A stretch of DNA of 64,000 bases. Origin: Neorhizobium lilium (GTDB lineage: Bacteria; Pseudomonadota; Alphaproteobacteria; Rhizobiales; Rhizobiaceae). The notes under the pieces are model-generated. The model did no database searches, was not told where the DNA came from, and was given only the letters and a program-made list of their open reading frames with translations. The stretch covers positions 248,001 to 312,000 of the forward strand of contig NZ_SBIP01000002.1 of assembly GCF_004053875.1 (NCBI RefSeq), written 5' to 3'. The translations under genes were made by a program, and so were the position numbers. Each line of letters begins with the position of its first letter. Position 1 is the stretch's first letter. Positions 26,478 to 37,756 of this stretch are shown here, in pieces.

Positions 26478-26651
26478 ATGGCCAATTCATTTTTCCGCAA
26501 TGCCTTCAACCGAATGATCGAAGCCCGCGAGCGGCAAATGTCACGCTACGTCAACGGAGCGCTGCTGAGCCTTGATGCAACGACATTGAAAAACCTCGGC
26601 ACGAGCCACGAAGAACTTCGCCGCAAGGGTGCGACACAGTATCTTTTCTAG
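26478..26651 (+). CDS. DUF1127-like small protein
   Basis: 57-residue basic protein (SFFRNAFNRMIEARERQMSRYVN, then ALLSLDATTLKNLGTSHEEL, ending QYLF). It resembles the short alphaproteobacterial DUF1127-type proteins, with an amphipathic N-terminal helix and a second helix-turn built around a D-x-x-L-x-x-L-G pattern. In related bacteria members of this group affect phosphate or carbon metabolism or RNA turnover, but this subset is uncharacterised. The ATG at 26478 is chosen because homologues start at an equivalent point; the longer frame begins in non-coding sequence. A hairpin follows 49 bp after the stop. Confidence 0.8.
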   Translation: MANSFFRNAFNRMIEARERQMSRYVNGALLSLDATTLKNLGTSHEELRRKGATQYLF

Positions 26652-26699
26652 TTCGAACAGGTTTGTCCGGCGTATTACCGAACTCTTCAATCCAGATAC

Positions 26700-26723
26700 A
26701 AAGGCGGCCACAGTGCCGCCTTT
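26700..26723 (+). terminator. Intrinsic terminator, bidirectional
   Basis: AAAGGCGGC at 26700-26708 pairs with GCCGCCTTT at 26715-26723 around a six-base loop, followed by TT on the plus strand. It lies between the small gene (plus) and the convergent prmA (minus) and could end both. Confidence 0.75.
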
Positions 26724-26764
26724 TCCACGTCTGCATCCTCGATCCACGCGGCGGTTCGACAGGA

Positions 26765-27643
26765 TCATCCGCGGCGCAGGTGGATCGTGACCCAGCCATT
26801 GCGCCAGAGTGTGCGGACGTGACGAAGCCGAACGCCGTTATAGGCGGCAAGAACCTTCCACCGCTGCGCCGCCAGAATGCCTGACAGGATGACGGAGCCG
26901 CCGGGCGACAGATGCTGGGCGAGCTGCGGTGCCATCTTCATCAGCGGCCGAGCCAGTATATTGGCAATAACGAGATCGAACGGCCCTTCCTGCTCGAAAG
27001 CAGGAGAGTGAAATCCGGGCGCGGTCTCCAGGCGCAGGCCGCTGGCAATGCCATTGCGGCGCACATTGTCTTTGGCGACTTTCACGGCGACAGGGTCTAT
27101 GTCGGTGGCAAGAACCGGGATATTACGCAGCTTGCGCACCGCAATCGCAAGCACGCCGCTGCCTGTGCCGAGATCAAGCGCATTGCGCGGAGCATCGGCC
27201 CGCACCACGGCATCGATCATTTCCAGGCAGCCGGCAGTCGTTCCATGGTGGCCCGTTCCAAAGGCCTGGCCGGCATCGATCTCGATGGCGAGATCGTTCG
27301 GCTTTGCCTTGTCCCGATCATGAGAGCCGTGCACGAGAAAACGGCCGGCTCGGACGGGAGTGAGCCCTTCCAGCGACTTCGCGACCCAATCCACATCGGG
27401 AATCACTTCCATGAGAATATCGGCGTCGGGAAAGGCGTCGCGGAGACCGTCGGCGATGCGCTGCCGGACCTGATCCTCGTCCTCCGCCATCAGATAGACC
27501 GAGGCTTCCCACAGGTCCCGCTTCTCGTCCACTTCGGTTGTGGCGATGGCGACATCCTCTTCCCCGAACACTTCCGTGAGCAGGTCCAGGATCTGTGCCG
27601 CACCCTTTTCGGTGGACGTGACGTAAAGACGGATTTCGCTCAA
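26765..27643 (-). CDS. prmA: Ribosomal protein L11 methyltransferase
   Basis: 292-residue SAM-dependent methyltransferase that methylates ribosomal protein L11. An N-terminal recognition domain (residues 1-90) is followed by a linker and a class I fold: FGTGHHGTTAGCLEMID, motif I NALDLGTGSGVLAIAVRKL, VLATDIDPVAVKVAKDNVR, and the catalytic-region PFDLVIANILARPLMKMAPQ. The length fits the alphaproteobacterial form. It is a single gene between a small protein and the SCO gene, with no ribosomal operon nearby. Confidence 0.93.
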   Translation of the reverse strand: MSEIRLYVTSTEKGAAQILDLLTEVFGEEDVAIATTEVDEKRDLWEASVYLMAEDEDQVRQRIADGLRDAFPDADILMEVIPDVDWVAKSLEGLTPVRAGRFLVHGSHDRDKAKPNDLAIEIDAGQAFGTGHHGTTAGCLEMIDAVVRADAPRNALDLGTGSGVLAIAVRKLRNIPVLATDIDPVAVKVAKDNVRRNGIASGLRLETAPGFHSPAFEQEGPFDLVIANILARPLMKMAPQLAQHLSPGGSVILSGILAAQRWKVLAAYNGVRLRHVRTLWRNGWVTIHLRRG

Positions 27644-27722
27644 CGAGATGGTCTCTCAGCTATCGTTCAATGATCGCGGAGAAGTGCCATAGAATGGTGG
27701 ACCTCTTCAACTGCCAAAGCGA

Positions 27723-28322
27723 TCAGCCTTTGACGAGATTCTCCAGCTTCTTTTCCGCCACCGCCGGATCTTCGCCATAAGCGATCGTGCCGGCAAAGCG
27801 CCCGCCATTGTCCAGGAGGAAGACGGAGGCGGTGTGGTCCATGGTGTAGTCCCCATCCGGGTTCTTCTCGTCTACCGGCACCTTCTTGGCGTAGATCTTG
27901 AAGCCCTTGATCATGTCCTGAACTTTTTCGGGCGGTCCAGAAATGCCTTTGACGCGGTCCGTGACATTGGAGACATATTGCCCGAGCAATTCAGGTGTGT
28001 CGCGCTCCGGATCGACGCTGACGAAGAAGCCGTTGAGCTTGGTGCCTTCAGGATCGACCTTGTGCAGCCATCCGTTCAGCTCGAACAATGTGGTGGGGCA
28101 GACTTGCGGGCAATGGGTGAAGCCGAAGAACAAAGCCGTCGGCTTGTCCTGGAATGCCTTCTCCGTGACCAGCTTGCCATCCTGCGCCACGAGCTGGAAA
28201 GGGACGCCGAAAGGTGCTTCTGCCAGATTCTGCTTCGAGCGGTTCACCTCCAGCATCAGCCAGGCCAACACGGCGGCAAGCACCACAACGGCAACCCATA
28301 AAACTGTTCTAAAGGCTCTCAT
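27723..28322 (-). CDS. SCO family copper-binding protein
   Basis: 199-residue membrane-anchored thioredoxin-fold protein of the SCO1/SenC family, which delivers copper to the Cu-A site of cytochrome c oxidase or handles redox stress. An N-terminal anchor (VLWVAVVVLAAVLAWLMLEV) precedes the fold. The copper ligands are the CxxxC of GFTHCPQVCPTTLFEL and the downstream His in YTMDHTASVFLL. The strand after it (SVDPERDTPELLGQYV) and YAKKVPVDEKNPDGD match the family. ATG at 28322 starts directly at the anchor; longer starts have no support. No oxidase genes lie nearby. Confidence 0.9.
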   Translation of the reverse strand: MRAFRTVLWVAVVVLAAVLAWLMLEVNRSKQNLAEAPFGVPFQLVAQDGKLVTEKAFQDKPTALFFGFTHCPQVCPTTLFELNGWLHKVDPEGTKLNGFFVSVDPERDTPELLGQYVSNVTDRVKGISGPPEKVQDMIKGFKIYAKKVPVDEKNPDGDYTMDHTASVFLLDNGGRFAGTIAYGEDPAVAEKKLENLVKG

Positions 28323-28664
28323 ACTGCGTCTCTTAAGGCCCGTCATTCGTTGGAAGAGACCGATAGACCCGACCCAGCCGCCGCGCAATTCAACAAGCCG
28401 TTTTTCCGGCGGAGATGCGCCGATATGCCTCAGGTCTGCCGGGAGCGTTGGAACATTGGCAACAGGATTAGCGAATACTTAACGGCTCTATGCCAAATTT
28501 AAGAGGCGAAGACGGCTGGCGCCTCTGCGGCGAGGAAATATTGGACGGTTGAGCCGGCCAGATCCCCCCGGGTGCTGCAGCCAGGCAGACATGATGTCGC
28601 CGCTCCTTCCTCCGCATGCCCACGAAGCGTCCGCTCCATCCGGTAGCGAAGGAATGCAATCAGC
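28323..28664. other. 342-bp intergenic region, small hairpin only
   Basis: Divergent spacer between the SCO gene and the MCP gene. AGAGGCG at 28502-28508 and CGCCTCT at 28520-28526 can form a 7-bp stem, and there is a TTAAG/TTTAAG-rich stretch near 28490. No gene or clear promoter was recognised. Confidence 0.5.
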
Positions 28665-30629
28665 ATGGCCGACCAAGCAATCCGCAAGACATTTTCCTTG
28701 AACCAACGCCTCTGGACCTTGGGCGGCGCGGCCTTTGCGGGCATCGGGGCGATGCTTGTCGTCGGCTGGTTTGAAGGCGTCGCCGTTGATCGCGCGCTGG
28801 GACGGGCGACTGAGATCCAGCAGCAGGCCGATGCGGTCGATGAACTGCGCATCGCCAACCTTCAACTTGTTCTGGCCGCCATGGACACGATTGTCGACCG
28901 GGACGAGCGGCAGGTCGATGCGCAGCGGATGAAGACGATGGCGGATACCGTCAAGCAGTTGACTGCGGGCGCGCAGGAACTGCACACCCTTTCGGCCGAA
29001 GTCGGCAATCCGGCGCTGATGTCCAGTTATGATGCCGATATCGCGATATTGGGCAAATCTATTCAGGTCGATCTCAAGCAGATGGTCGAGCAGGGTGCGT
29101 CGGAAAGCGACTACGACAAGATCGACGATGCGATCGACGGCCAGGGAGGCAGAATTGCCGACGTTCTCGCGGCTCTTTCAGACTTGGGCGCAAAAGCGGC
29201 GCACGACCGTGTGCAGGAAGCCAACGATCTGTCCTCTCAATCGCTTTACGTACAGCTTTCCGTCGGGCTGGTTGCCATGGTCGCCATGGCAATCCTCCAA
29301 TCGATCCACGGTGGCGCTATCCGCCGCGGCATTGCCGGCGTTCGCACCAGTATGCAACGCATCATCGGCGGCGATTACGCGACGCCCGTGGATGGCGTCG
29401 AGCGCGGCGACGAAATCGGCGAAATGGCCCGTGCGACAGACGTGTTCCGCAGTGCAGTCGTGGAACGGCAATCGCTAGAAGCAAAACTCGGCGAGGAGCG
29501 CAGCCAGGGCGATGCCGACCGGCAGCAGCGGGAGGCCCGGCAGACGGCGGACGCCGAAGCCCTGCATTTCGCGGTCGATGCGCTCGCAAGCGGCCTCAAC
29601 CGGCTCACTGACGGCGATCTATCGGCCAGCATCGACCGTCCCTTCCGGGAGGATCTTGAGCGTCTGCGCACCGACTTCAACCGGGTGGTCGAACAACTGC
29701 GCCACACGATCTCGGAAGTTTCCAGCAGCGCAAGCTCGATCGGCGCCAATGCCAACCAGATGCGCTCGGCGGCGGACGACCTCGCCAAGCGCACAGAACA
29801 GCAGGCCGCTTCGCTGGAGCAGACCTCGGCCGCACTCGACCAGATCACCACGACCGTGCGCAGCTCCACGGCGCGTGCCGAAGAAGCAAGCAGGATGGTC
29901 ACCCAGGCCAAGGGTTCCGCAGAACAGTCCGCAGCTGTCGTCAGCCAGGCGACGGACGCCATGGGCCGGATCGAGGATGCTACAGGCGAGATCGGCAAGA
30001 TCATCAATGTCGTGGAGGAAATCGCCTTCCAGACCAACTTGCTCGCTCTCAATGCCGGCGTCGAGGCGGCTCGGGCGGGTGAAGCAGGCAAAGGCTTCGC
30101 CGTCGTCGCACAGGAAGTCCGCGAACTCGCCGGCCGCGCGGCAGGTGCCGCCAAGGACATCAAGGCGCTGGTCACCCGTTCAAGCGCGGAAGTGCGCACC
30201 GGGGTCGATCTTGTGAAGGCCACAGGCGAGTCCCTAAGCCGGATTGGCGACGACGTCCTGAAAATCAACGATCATGTTCACGCGATTTTCACCTCTGCGC
30301 GCGAACAATCGACGGGTCTTACCGAGATCAATGCTGCGATCAGCCAGATGGACCAAGCAACGCAACAGAATGCCGCCATGGTGGAGCAGAGCACTGCCGC
30401 CAGCCATTCGCTTGCCAGCGATGCCGAAAACCTGAATCACCTAATCAGCCATTTTCAGATCCGCGGGACCGCCAGCCTGCGCGTTGTCGATGCCGCCGGC
30501 ACCATCGCTCCCTCCAAACCCTCCCCCGCACTGAACCTCATGAACAAGCTTGCGGGAGCCTTCAGCAACAGCCCTGCCCCGACCAAGTCCAAAGCCGCGG
30601 GCACCTCCGACAAATGGGAAGAATTCTGA
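28665..30629 (+). CDS. Methyl-accepting chemotaxis protein
   Basis: 654-residue transmembrane chemoreceptor. TM1 is near residues 17-36 ([18 protein letters not shown]), with an alpha-helical periplasmic sensor of about 150 residues. TM2 is near 194-212 ([16 protein letters not shown]), then a HAMP domain ([23 protein letters not shown]), a coiled-coil cytoplasmic stalk and the conserved signalling tip [37 protein letters not shown]. The last residues, KWEEF, match the W-x-x-F tether that docks CheR/CheB. It is one base apart from a cheW gene, so receptor and coupling protein are co-expressed; no cheA is present here. The ligand is unknown. Confidence 0.95.
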   Translation: MADQAIRKTFSLNQRLWTLGGAAFAGIGAMLVVGWFEGVAVDRALGRATEIQQQADAVDELRIANLQLVLAAMDTIVDRDERQVDAQRMKTMADTVKQLTAGAQELHTLSAEVGNPALMSSYDADIAILGKSIQVDLKQMVEQGASESDYDKIDDAIDGQGGRIADVLAALSDLGAKAAHDRVQEANDLSSQSLYVQLSVGLVAMVAMAILQSIHGGAIRRGIAGVRTSMQRIIGGDYATPVDGVERGDEIGEMARATDVFRSAVVERQSLEAKLGEERSQGDADRQQREARQTADAEALHFAVDALASGLNRLTDGDLSASIDRPFREDLERLRTDFNRVVEQLRHTISEVSSSASSIGANANQMRSAADDLAKRTEQQAASLEQTSAALDQITTTVRSSTARAEEASRMVTQAKGSAEQSAAVVSQATDAMGRIEDATGEIGKIINVVEEIAFQTNLLALNAGVEAARAGEAGKGFAVVAQEVRELAGRAAGAAKDIKALVTRSSAEVRTGVDLVKATGESLSRIGDDVLKINDHVHAIFTSAREQSTGLTEINAAISQMDQATQQNAAMVEQSTAASHSLASDAENLNHLISHFQIRGTASLRVVDAAGTIAPSKPSPALNLMNKLAGAFSNSPAPTKSKAAGTSDKWEEF

Positions 30630-30630
30630 C

Positions 30631-31098
30631 ATGTCGAACGCTATCAAGCAGTCCGGTGCTTATCTTGAAATCGTCTCGTTTCATCTGGGCGACCAGGAGT
30701 TCTGCATCGATATCATGGCCATCCGTGAAATCCGCGGCTGGGCTCCGGTAACCCCGATGCCGCACACGCCGCCTTATGTGCTGGGCCTCATCAACCTGCG
30801 TGGCGCTGTCATCCCGGTCATCGACATGGCCTGCCGCCTCGGCATGAAGATGACGGAACCGTCTGAGCGTTCGGCAATCATCGTGACCGACATTGCCGGC
30901 AAACTGGTGGGCCTTCTGGTTGAACAGGTGTCCGACATGATGACCATTCGCAGCGAAGACCTGCAGCCGGCGCCGGAGATCATCCCGGAAGCACAGCGCG
31001 CCTTCTGCCGCGGCATCGTGGCGCTGGAAAAGACCATGGTCTGCTTCCTCAACCTCGACACGGTCATTGCCGACGAACTGGCCCGCGAAGCGGCCTGA
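30631..31098 (+). CDS. cheW: CheW chemotaxis coupling protein
   Basis: 155-residue CheW that links receptors to the CheA kinase. Two SH3-like halves are visible: IVSFHLGDQEFCIDIMAIREIRGWAPVTPMPHTPPYVLGLINLRGAVIPVIDMACRLGM, and SERSAIIVTDIAGKLVGLLVEQVSDMMTIRSEDLQP. The segment VLGLINLRGAVIPVIDM is the usual signature. It starts one base after the MCP stop, so the pair is coupled. An accessory receptor-CheW pair feeding a main chemotaxis cluster elsewhere is the simplest reading. Confidence 0.93.
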   Translation: MSNAIKQSGAYLEIVSFHLGDQEFCIDIMAIREIRGWAPVTPMPHTPPYVLGLINLRGAVIPVIDMACRLGMKMTEPSERSAIIVTDIAGKLVGLLVEQVSDMMTIRSEDLQPAPEIIPEAQRAFCRGIVALEKTMVCFLNLDTVIADELAREAA

Positions 31099-31121
31099 TC
31101 CACAGCTTCCCTATTGTTCTA

Positions 31122-31155
31122 AATCTTCCGCGACACGCGTTTGTTGCGGAAGATT
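31122..31155 (+). repeat. 10-bp inverted repeat after cheW
   Basis: AATCTTCCGC (31122-31131) and GCGGAAGATT (31146-31155) are perfect inverted copies separated by 14 bases, 23 bases after the cheW stop. The bases that follow are AAACTACG rather than a T-run, so it is only a weak terminator candidate. Confidence 0.6.
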
Positions 31156-31284
31156 AAACTACGGTAATCATGTCCAACTTGTAATCTTCGGGCGGAACGC
31201 GACGCCTGCTTTACGGATTATTCTCTTGCAAGCTCATTCGACCGTCTTCCGAGGATCGCCAGCTTGTAAAATAGGAGAATTATC

Positions 31285-31593
31285 ATGAAGAAAATTCTTG
31301 CAGTCGCAGTCGCGATGTCTGCCGTAGCTCTCGGTGGCGCCAGCGCGCGTGAAATGGGAGCCGCTGCCAGATCAAACGGCAATGTCGAAGTCATCTACAT
31401 GAATGATCATGCCGATATAGGCCTGTTTGGCGAGAAGATCACGCCCGACCGCTCCACCGAACAGCAGGCTCAGACCGAGATCCGCAAAGATCCAGCCCTG
31501 CGAAAAGTCCTGATACGTCACGATGTCCAGTTGAAAAATGTCATGGCGATCGACAAATCGGGCAATGGTGGAATGATCGTTTACGTCCGTTGA
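31285..31593 (+). CDS. Small secreted protein of unknown function
   Basis: 102-residue protein that I do not recognise. An N-terminal signal peptide is clear: MKKILAVAVAMSAVALGGASA with a cleavage site near residue 21. The mature part of about 80 residues is mixed alpha/beta in pattern (VEVIYMNDHADIGLFGEKI, ALRKVLIRHDVQLKNVMAID, GGMIVYVR) and lacks cysteines. The start has AGGAG seven bases upstream and the gene ends in a good terminator, so it is a genuine single gene. It sits between cheW and creA and shares a transcript with neither. A role in the periplasm or outside the cell is inferred only from the signal peptide. Confidence 0.8.
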   Translation: MKKILAVAVAMSAVALGGASAREMGAAARSNGNVEVIYMNDHADIGLFGEKITPDRSTEQQAQTEIRKDPALRKVLIRHDVQLKNVMAIDKSGNGGMIVYVR

Positions 31594-31602
31594 AGCCGCT
31601 CA

Positions 31603-31634
31603 AGAGCCGGACAGCATACCTGCCCGGCTCTTTC
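31603..31634 (+). terminator. Intrinsic terminator of the small secreted gene
   Basis: AGAGCCGG (31603-31610) pairs with CCGGCTCT (31624-31631) around a 13-base loop, followed by TT. It lies ten bases after the stop codon. Confidence 0.75.
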
Positions 31635-31658
31635 CATAGCGACTAGGGTCGATCAAGG

Positions 31659-32156
31659 TCAGGGCTGAGGCTTACCCTTGGTCCAGGCGACGTTCTGACC
31701 ATAGAGCGGTATGGTCGACACAGCCATTTTGGCGGAGCCATTGGTGATCTGCCGGCTATGAACGAGGTAGATCAGCGTATCGTTCTTGCGGTCATAGATC
31801 CGGTTGACGACCAGCGTCTTGAAGATGAGCGACATGCCCTGGCGAAAGACTTCGTCGCCTTCTTTGGAAAGGCTGATGTCACCGACTTCTATCGGCCCCG
31901 TCTGGCGGCAGGAGATGGAATTGTTGGACGGGTCTTCGAACCAGTTGCCGTTCTTCAGGCGGTCCAGCACACCGCGCGAAAAATAGGTGACGTGGCAGGT
32001 CACGCCCTTCACCAACGGGTCGGCAAGAGCCTCCACGACAATGTCGTTGCCCATCCAATCGACCCCGACCTCCCCCACCACGTCCGCCTTGGCAGTGGTC
32101 GAGAAGAGGCCAAGGGAGATGGCAGCGGCCGATGCGAGCCTGTTCAAGCGCTTCAT
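31659..32156 (-). CDS. creA: CreA family periplasmic protein
   Basis: 165-residue secreted protein of the CreA family, whose biochemical role is unknown. An N-terminal signal peptide (LASAAAISLGLFSTTAKA) is followed by the conserved start VVGEVGVDWMGNDIVVEALADPLVKGVTCHVTYFSRG, then the central NNSISCRQTGPIEVGDISL and the close VSTIPLYGQNVAW. Two cysteines could pair. It lies 75 bp after the exonuclease stop and may share a transcript with it. In other bacteria creA sits near a two-component system, which is not the case here. Confidence 0.88.
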   Translation of the reverse strand: MKRLNRLASAAAISLGLFSTTAKADVVGEVGVDWMGNDIVVEALADPLVKGVTCHVTYFSRGVLDRLKNGNWFEDPSNNSISCRQTGPIEVGDISLSKEGDEVFRQGMSLIFKTLVVNRIYDRKNDTLIYLVHSRQITNGSAKMAVSTIPLYGQNVAWTKGKPQP

Positions 32157-32231
32157 GAGGATTCAAACTCCGGTCAATGATCCGCAGACAGAGATAAGAC
32201 GCCGCGGCAGTGTTGCAAGGCGGCGTGACCA

Positions 32232-32822
32232 CTACCTCGCCCGAAGAGTGCAGGGGGCGTAGCCGCCGGAGAACAGCCTGCCGACCTTCATACCGATCAT
32301 CGCTGGAATGTCGCGCACATGCTGCGTGCCGAGCGATCGCGACATGGCGATGCTTGCCTGCGCGCACACGGCGGCATCTTCCGCGGCATTGTGATGCGCG
32401 AAGCTGAGACCGAGATGCTGGGCGAGAACATTGAGCTTGTGCGAGATCAGCTGCGGCCAGACATGCCTCGCCATCTTGACGCTGCAGAGATAGGAAAGCT
32501 CCGGATAACTGGTGCCATAGGCATCGAGGCAGGAACGCCAGACGCTGAAATCGAACGCGGCATTGTGGGCGATCATGGTGGCGCCCCGGAAATCCTCCGC
32601 GAACTCGTCCATGACTTGGGGAAATTCCGGCGCATCCTCAACCTGCTCCGGTCGGATGCCGTGGATGGCGATGTTGAAGGAAGAGAACCGCATGTCACGC
32701 GGCCGGATCAGCCGCTCTTCCACCCGCACCACTTTGCCGTCCTCGATCCAGGCAAGCCCGACGGAACAGGCGCTGCCGCGCTGTTCGTTGGCGGTCTCGA
32801 AATCGATGGCGATGGTTTTCAA
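32232..32822 (-). CDS. DnaQ-like 3'-5' exonuclease
   Basis: 196-residue stand-alone exonuclease with the DEDDh catalytic set: Asp and Glu in IAIDFETANEQRGSACSVGL, Asp in MIAHNAAFDFSVW, and the His-x4-Asp in SFAHHNAAEDAAVCAQASIA. The family includes DNA polymerase III epsilon-like proofreading and RNA-trimming enzymes. No ATG is available before the first motif; a TTG at 32822 gives the usual MKTIAIDFE-type start, with another TTG further upstream (32879). It faces away from the BRCT-domain gene, head to head, across a short spacer where base composition changes abruptly. Confidence 0.85.
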   Translation of the reverse strand: MKTIAIDFETANEQRGSACSVGLAWIEDGKVVRVEERLIRPRDMRFSSFNIAIHGIRPEQVEDAPEFPQVMDEFAEDFRGATMIAHNAAFDFSVWRSCLDAYGTSYPELSYLCSVKMARHVWPQLISHKLNVLAQHLGLSFAHHNAAEDAAVCAQASIAMSRSLGTQHVRDIPAMIGMKVGRLFSGGYAPCTLRAR

Positions 32823-32957
32823 GGGCAAGGTTCCGAATGGTCTCGAACCGCTTCTAACCGGAACCGGCTGATTCGGCAAAAGTAAGTGTTGGAATTGCCA
32901 CCTCTCGACTTTTCAGAGTTGATTTGCTTTCATACTCTATTGTTGGGAGGGGTTTCC

Positions 32958-33563
32958 ATGAACGAAGCAATACTTGTTAAGTTTGGCGATGATCGAATTT
33001 CCAGTCGGCAGATTGACGAGCTGATCGGCTTGGCAAGAGGCTTGGTTGCCGACGGAGTAATCAACAAACAAGAAGTAGAGTTTTTACAAAAATGGCTGGT
33101 AGCCAATGGCGCAGTAAGCAACCAACCCGTGATAAGCACTCTCTACAAGAGGGTCACGGAAATCTTGGCTGACGGTGTCGTTGATCAGACTGAGATGTCG
33201 GAACTACTTGATACCCTTAGCCGATTTGCCGACCGAGATTTTGAACTTGGTGAAACGCTGAAATCGACGTCGCTTCCCCTATGTAAACCTGCGCCTGACC
33301 TAAGGTTTCAGGGCCAAACCTACTGTTTTACCGGCACATTCAACTTTGGCCAACGCAAACATTGTGAGGCCGCGATGATAGAGCGTGGAGCAGGTGTAGG
33401 TGGGCTAACAAAAAAGACAAATACCCTCGTTATAGGAGTTTATGCGACAGATTCCTGGAAGCATTCAGCGTTTGGCGCTAAAATTCTTCAGGCATGCGAA
33501 ATGAGAGATAAAGGGCATCCCATAGCAATCGTCTCGGAGGAGCATTGGGCTAGGCATCTTTGA
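32958..33563 (+). CDS. TerB-like / BRCT domain protein
   Basis: 201-residue two-domain protein. Residues 1-100 resemble the TerB-like helical fold, with two DG-V-x-x-x-E repeats (LVADGVINKQEVEFLQKWL, EILADGVVDQTEMSELLDTL). Residues about 115-201 are a BRCT domain, like that of NAD-dependent DNA ligase (YCFTGTFNFGQRKHCEAAMIERGAG, LVIGVYATDSWKHSAFGAKI, IAIVSEEHW). GGAGGG precedes ATG at 32958. It points tail to tail at ligA, with 14 bp between stops. Its GC (24 of 60 in the block at 33061) is far below its neighbours, so it looks transferred. A DNA-break or replication-fork scaffolding role is inferred from BRCT; nothing catalytic is present. Confidence 0.82.
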   Translation: MNEAILVKFGDDRISSRQIDELIGLARGLVADGVINKQEVEFLQKWLVANGAVSNQPVISTLYKRVTEILADGVVDQTEMSELLDTLSRFADRDFELGETLKSTSLPLCKPAPDLRFQGQTYCFTGTFNFGQRKHCEAAMIERGAGVGGLTKKTNTLVIGVYATDSWKHSAFGAKILQACEMRDKGHPIAIVSEEHWARHL

Positions 33564-33577
33564 ACGTGGCCAGTTGC

Positions 33578-36061
<2,484 letters not shown>

Positions 36062-37735
36062 CTACCCGTTTCCGGCAAGCAGCCGTTTCGCTGCCGCCCT
36101 TGCCTCGTCGGTTACCGAAGCACCGGCCAGCATGCGGGCTATTTCTTCCGTGCGATGCTCCGGTTCCATGGTGGCGACACGGGTCGCGATCTTGTCGGAG
36201 CCTTCGGCGGCCGGCCCCTTGGAGATGAGCAGATGGGTTGCTGCCCGCGCCGCCACCTGCGGCGCATGGGTGACCGAGAGAACCTGCACCCTGGCGGAGA
36301 GACGCTTCAGCCGCTGGCCGATCGCATCCGCGACCGCCCCGCCGACACCCGTGTCGATTTCGTCAAAGACCAGAGTAGGCGCCGAACCTCGATCCGCGAG
36401 CGCCACTTTCAGCGCCAGCAGGAAACGCGACAGCTCCCCACCGGATGCGACCTTCATGATCGGTCCCGGCCGTGTGCCGGGATTGGTCTGCACATGGAAC
36501 TCGACCGTATCTATCCCTTCGGCAGTAGCCGATTCCGAATTGGTGGTGACCTCCACCATAAAACGGGCGCGTTCCAGCTTCAGCGCCGGAAGCTCGGCCA
36601 TCACGGCCTGCGCCAAGGCTTCGGCACCATGCCGCCGCTTTTCCGACAGTGCTACAGCCGCATGATCATACTGCGCCTTGGCAGATGCGGCCAGCTTCTC
36701 GAGTTCCCCCAGCCTTTCCTCGCCCGCATCGAGATCGGCGAGGTCCGACACCATCTTCTCGGCAAGAGCCGGAAGATCGGCGACAGGAACGGAATATTTG
36801 CGGCCGGCCGCACGAAGTCCGAACAGCCGTTCCTCGACCCGCTCAAGCTCTCGCGGATCGAATTCTGTGCGACGGAGCGCCGTCTCCACTTCCATCTGCG
36901 CGTTGGAAAGGTAATTGAGCGCCTGGTCCAGCAGTTCCACGGTCTCTTCCAGCAGCCCGGGTGCCTCATGGCTCTTGCGCTCCAGACGGCGGACTAGGGA
37001 AGCGATCAGCGGCACCGGCGATGCGTTGCCGTTGAGGAAATCCGAGGCCTCGGAAATATCGCCAGTGATCCGCTCGGATTTCTGCATGCGTGCCCGCTGT
37101 TCGGCGAGTTCGTCTTCTTCGCCTTCCACAGGTGCAAGCGCTTCCAGCTCCTCCACCGAGGCGCGGATGTAATCCGCTTCGCGCGCGGCCGCTTCCACCT
37201 TGGCCCGATGCGCCTTGTAACCGCGATCAGCGTCCCGCCAGGCGCGGTAGAGGCCGGAAAGCTGCTGCACCTCGTCGGTCAAGCCCGTGAAAGCATCAAG
37301 CAACATGCGGTGGGCATCGGTGTCGATCAGGGCACGGTCGTCGTGCTGACCGTGGATTTCTACCAGCGTCTGTCCTGCCTGGCGCATCAGCTGCACGCTC
37401 ACCGGCTGGTCGTTGATGGAAGCGCGCGTGCGCCCGTCCGACGACTGGACGCGACGGAAGATCAGGTCGCCGTCATCGTCTATGCCATTGTCGCGCAGCA
37501 GCTTGCGGGCGGAATGGTTGCCCGACACGTCGAACACCGCCGTCACCTGGCCCTTGTCTTCGCCATGGCGAACCAGGCCGCCATCGCCGCGGCCACCAAG
37601 TGCCAGCGAAAGACTGTCGAGCAGGATGGACTTGCCGGCACCGGTTTCACCGGTCAGCACCGAGAGACCGGATTCGAAGCTAAGATCCAGCCGCTCGATC
37701 AAGACGATATCGCGGATCGATAACTGGATCAGCAT
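36062..37735 (-). CDS. recN: DNA repair protein RecN
   Basis: 557-residue SMC-like ATPase acting early in double-strand break repair. The N-terminal Walker A is LTGETGAGKSILLDSLSLALGG, and coiled-coil arms cover about residues 150-350 (DELAEQRARMQKSERITGDISEASD, and the region with LAEKMVSDLADLDAGEERLGELEKL). The C-terminal half has the ABC signature VASGGELSRFLLALKVAL, Walker B TLVFDEIDTGVGGAVADAIG and the H-loop VLSVTHAPQVAARA. It lies between bamD (21 bp) and ligA (66 bp), so a bamD-recN-ligA operon is likely. Confidence 0.96.
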   Translation of the reverse strand: MLIQLSIRDIVLIERLDLSFESGLSVLTGETGAGKSILLDSLSLALGGRGDGGLVRHGEDKGQVTAVFDVSGNHSARKLLRDNGIDDDGDLIFRRVQSSDGRTRASINDQPVSVQLMRQAGQTLVEIHGQHDDRALIDTDAHRMLLDAFTGLTDEVQQLSGLYRAWRDADRGYKAHRAKVEAAAREADYIRASVEELEALAPVEGEEDELAEQRARMQKSERITGDISEASDFLNGNASPVPLIASLVRRLERKSHEAPGLLEETVELLDQALNYLSNAQMEVETALRRTEFDPRELERVEERLFGLRAAGRKYSVPVADLPALAEKMVSDLADLDAGEERLGELEKLAASAKAQYDHAAVALSEKRRHGAEALAQAVMAELPALKLERARFMVEVTTNSESATAEGIDTVEFHVQTNPGTRPGPIMKVASGGELSRFLLALKVALADRGSAPTLVFDEIDTGVGGAVADAIGQRLKRLSARVQVLSVTHAPQVAARAATHLLISKGPAAEGSDKIATRVATMEPEHRTEEIARMLAGASVTDEARAAAKRLLAGNG

Positions 37736-37756
37736 GGTCCCTCGACGACCTGTCCT

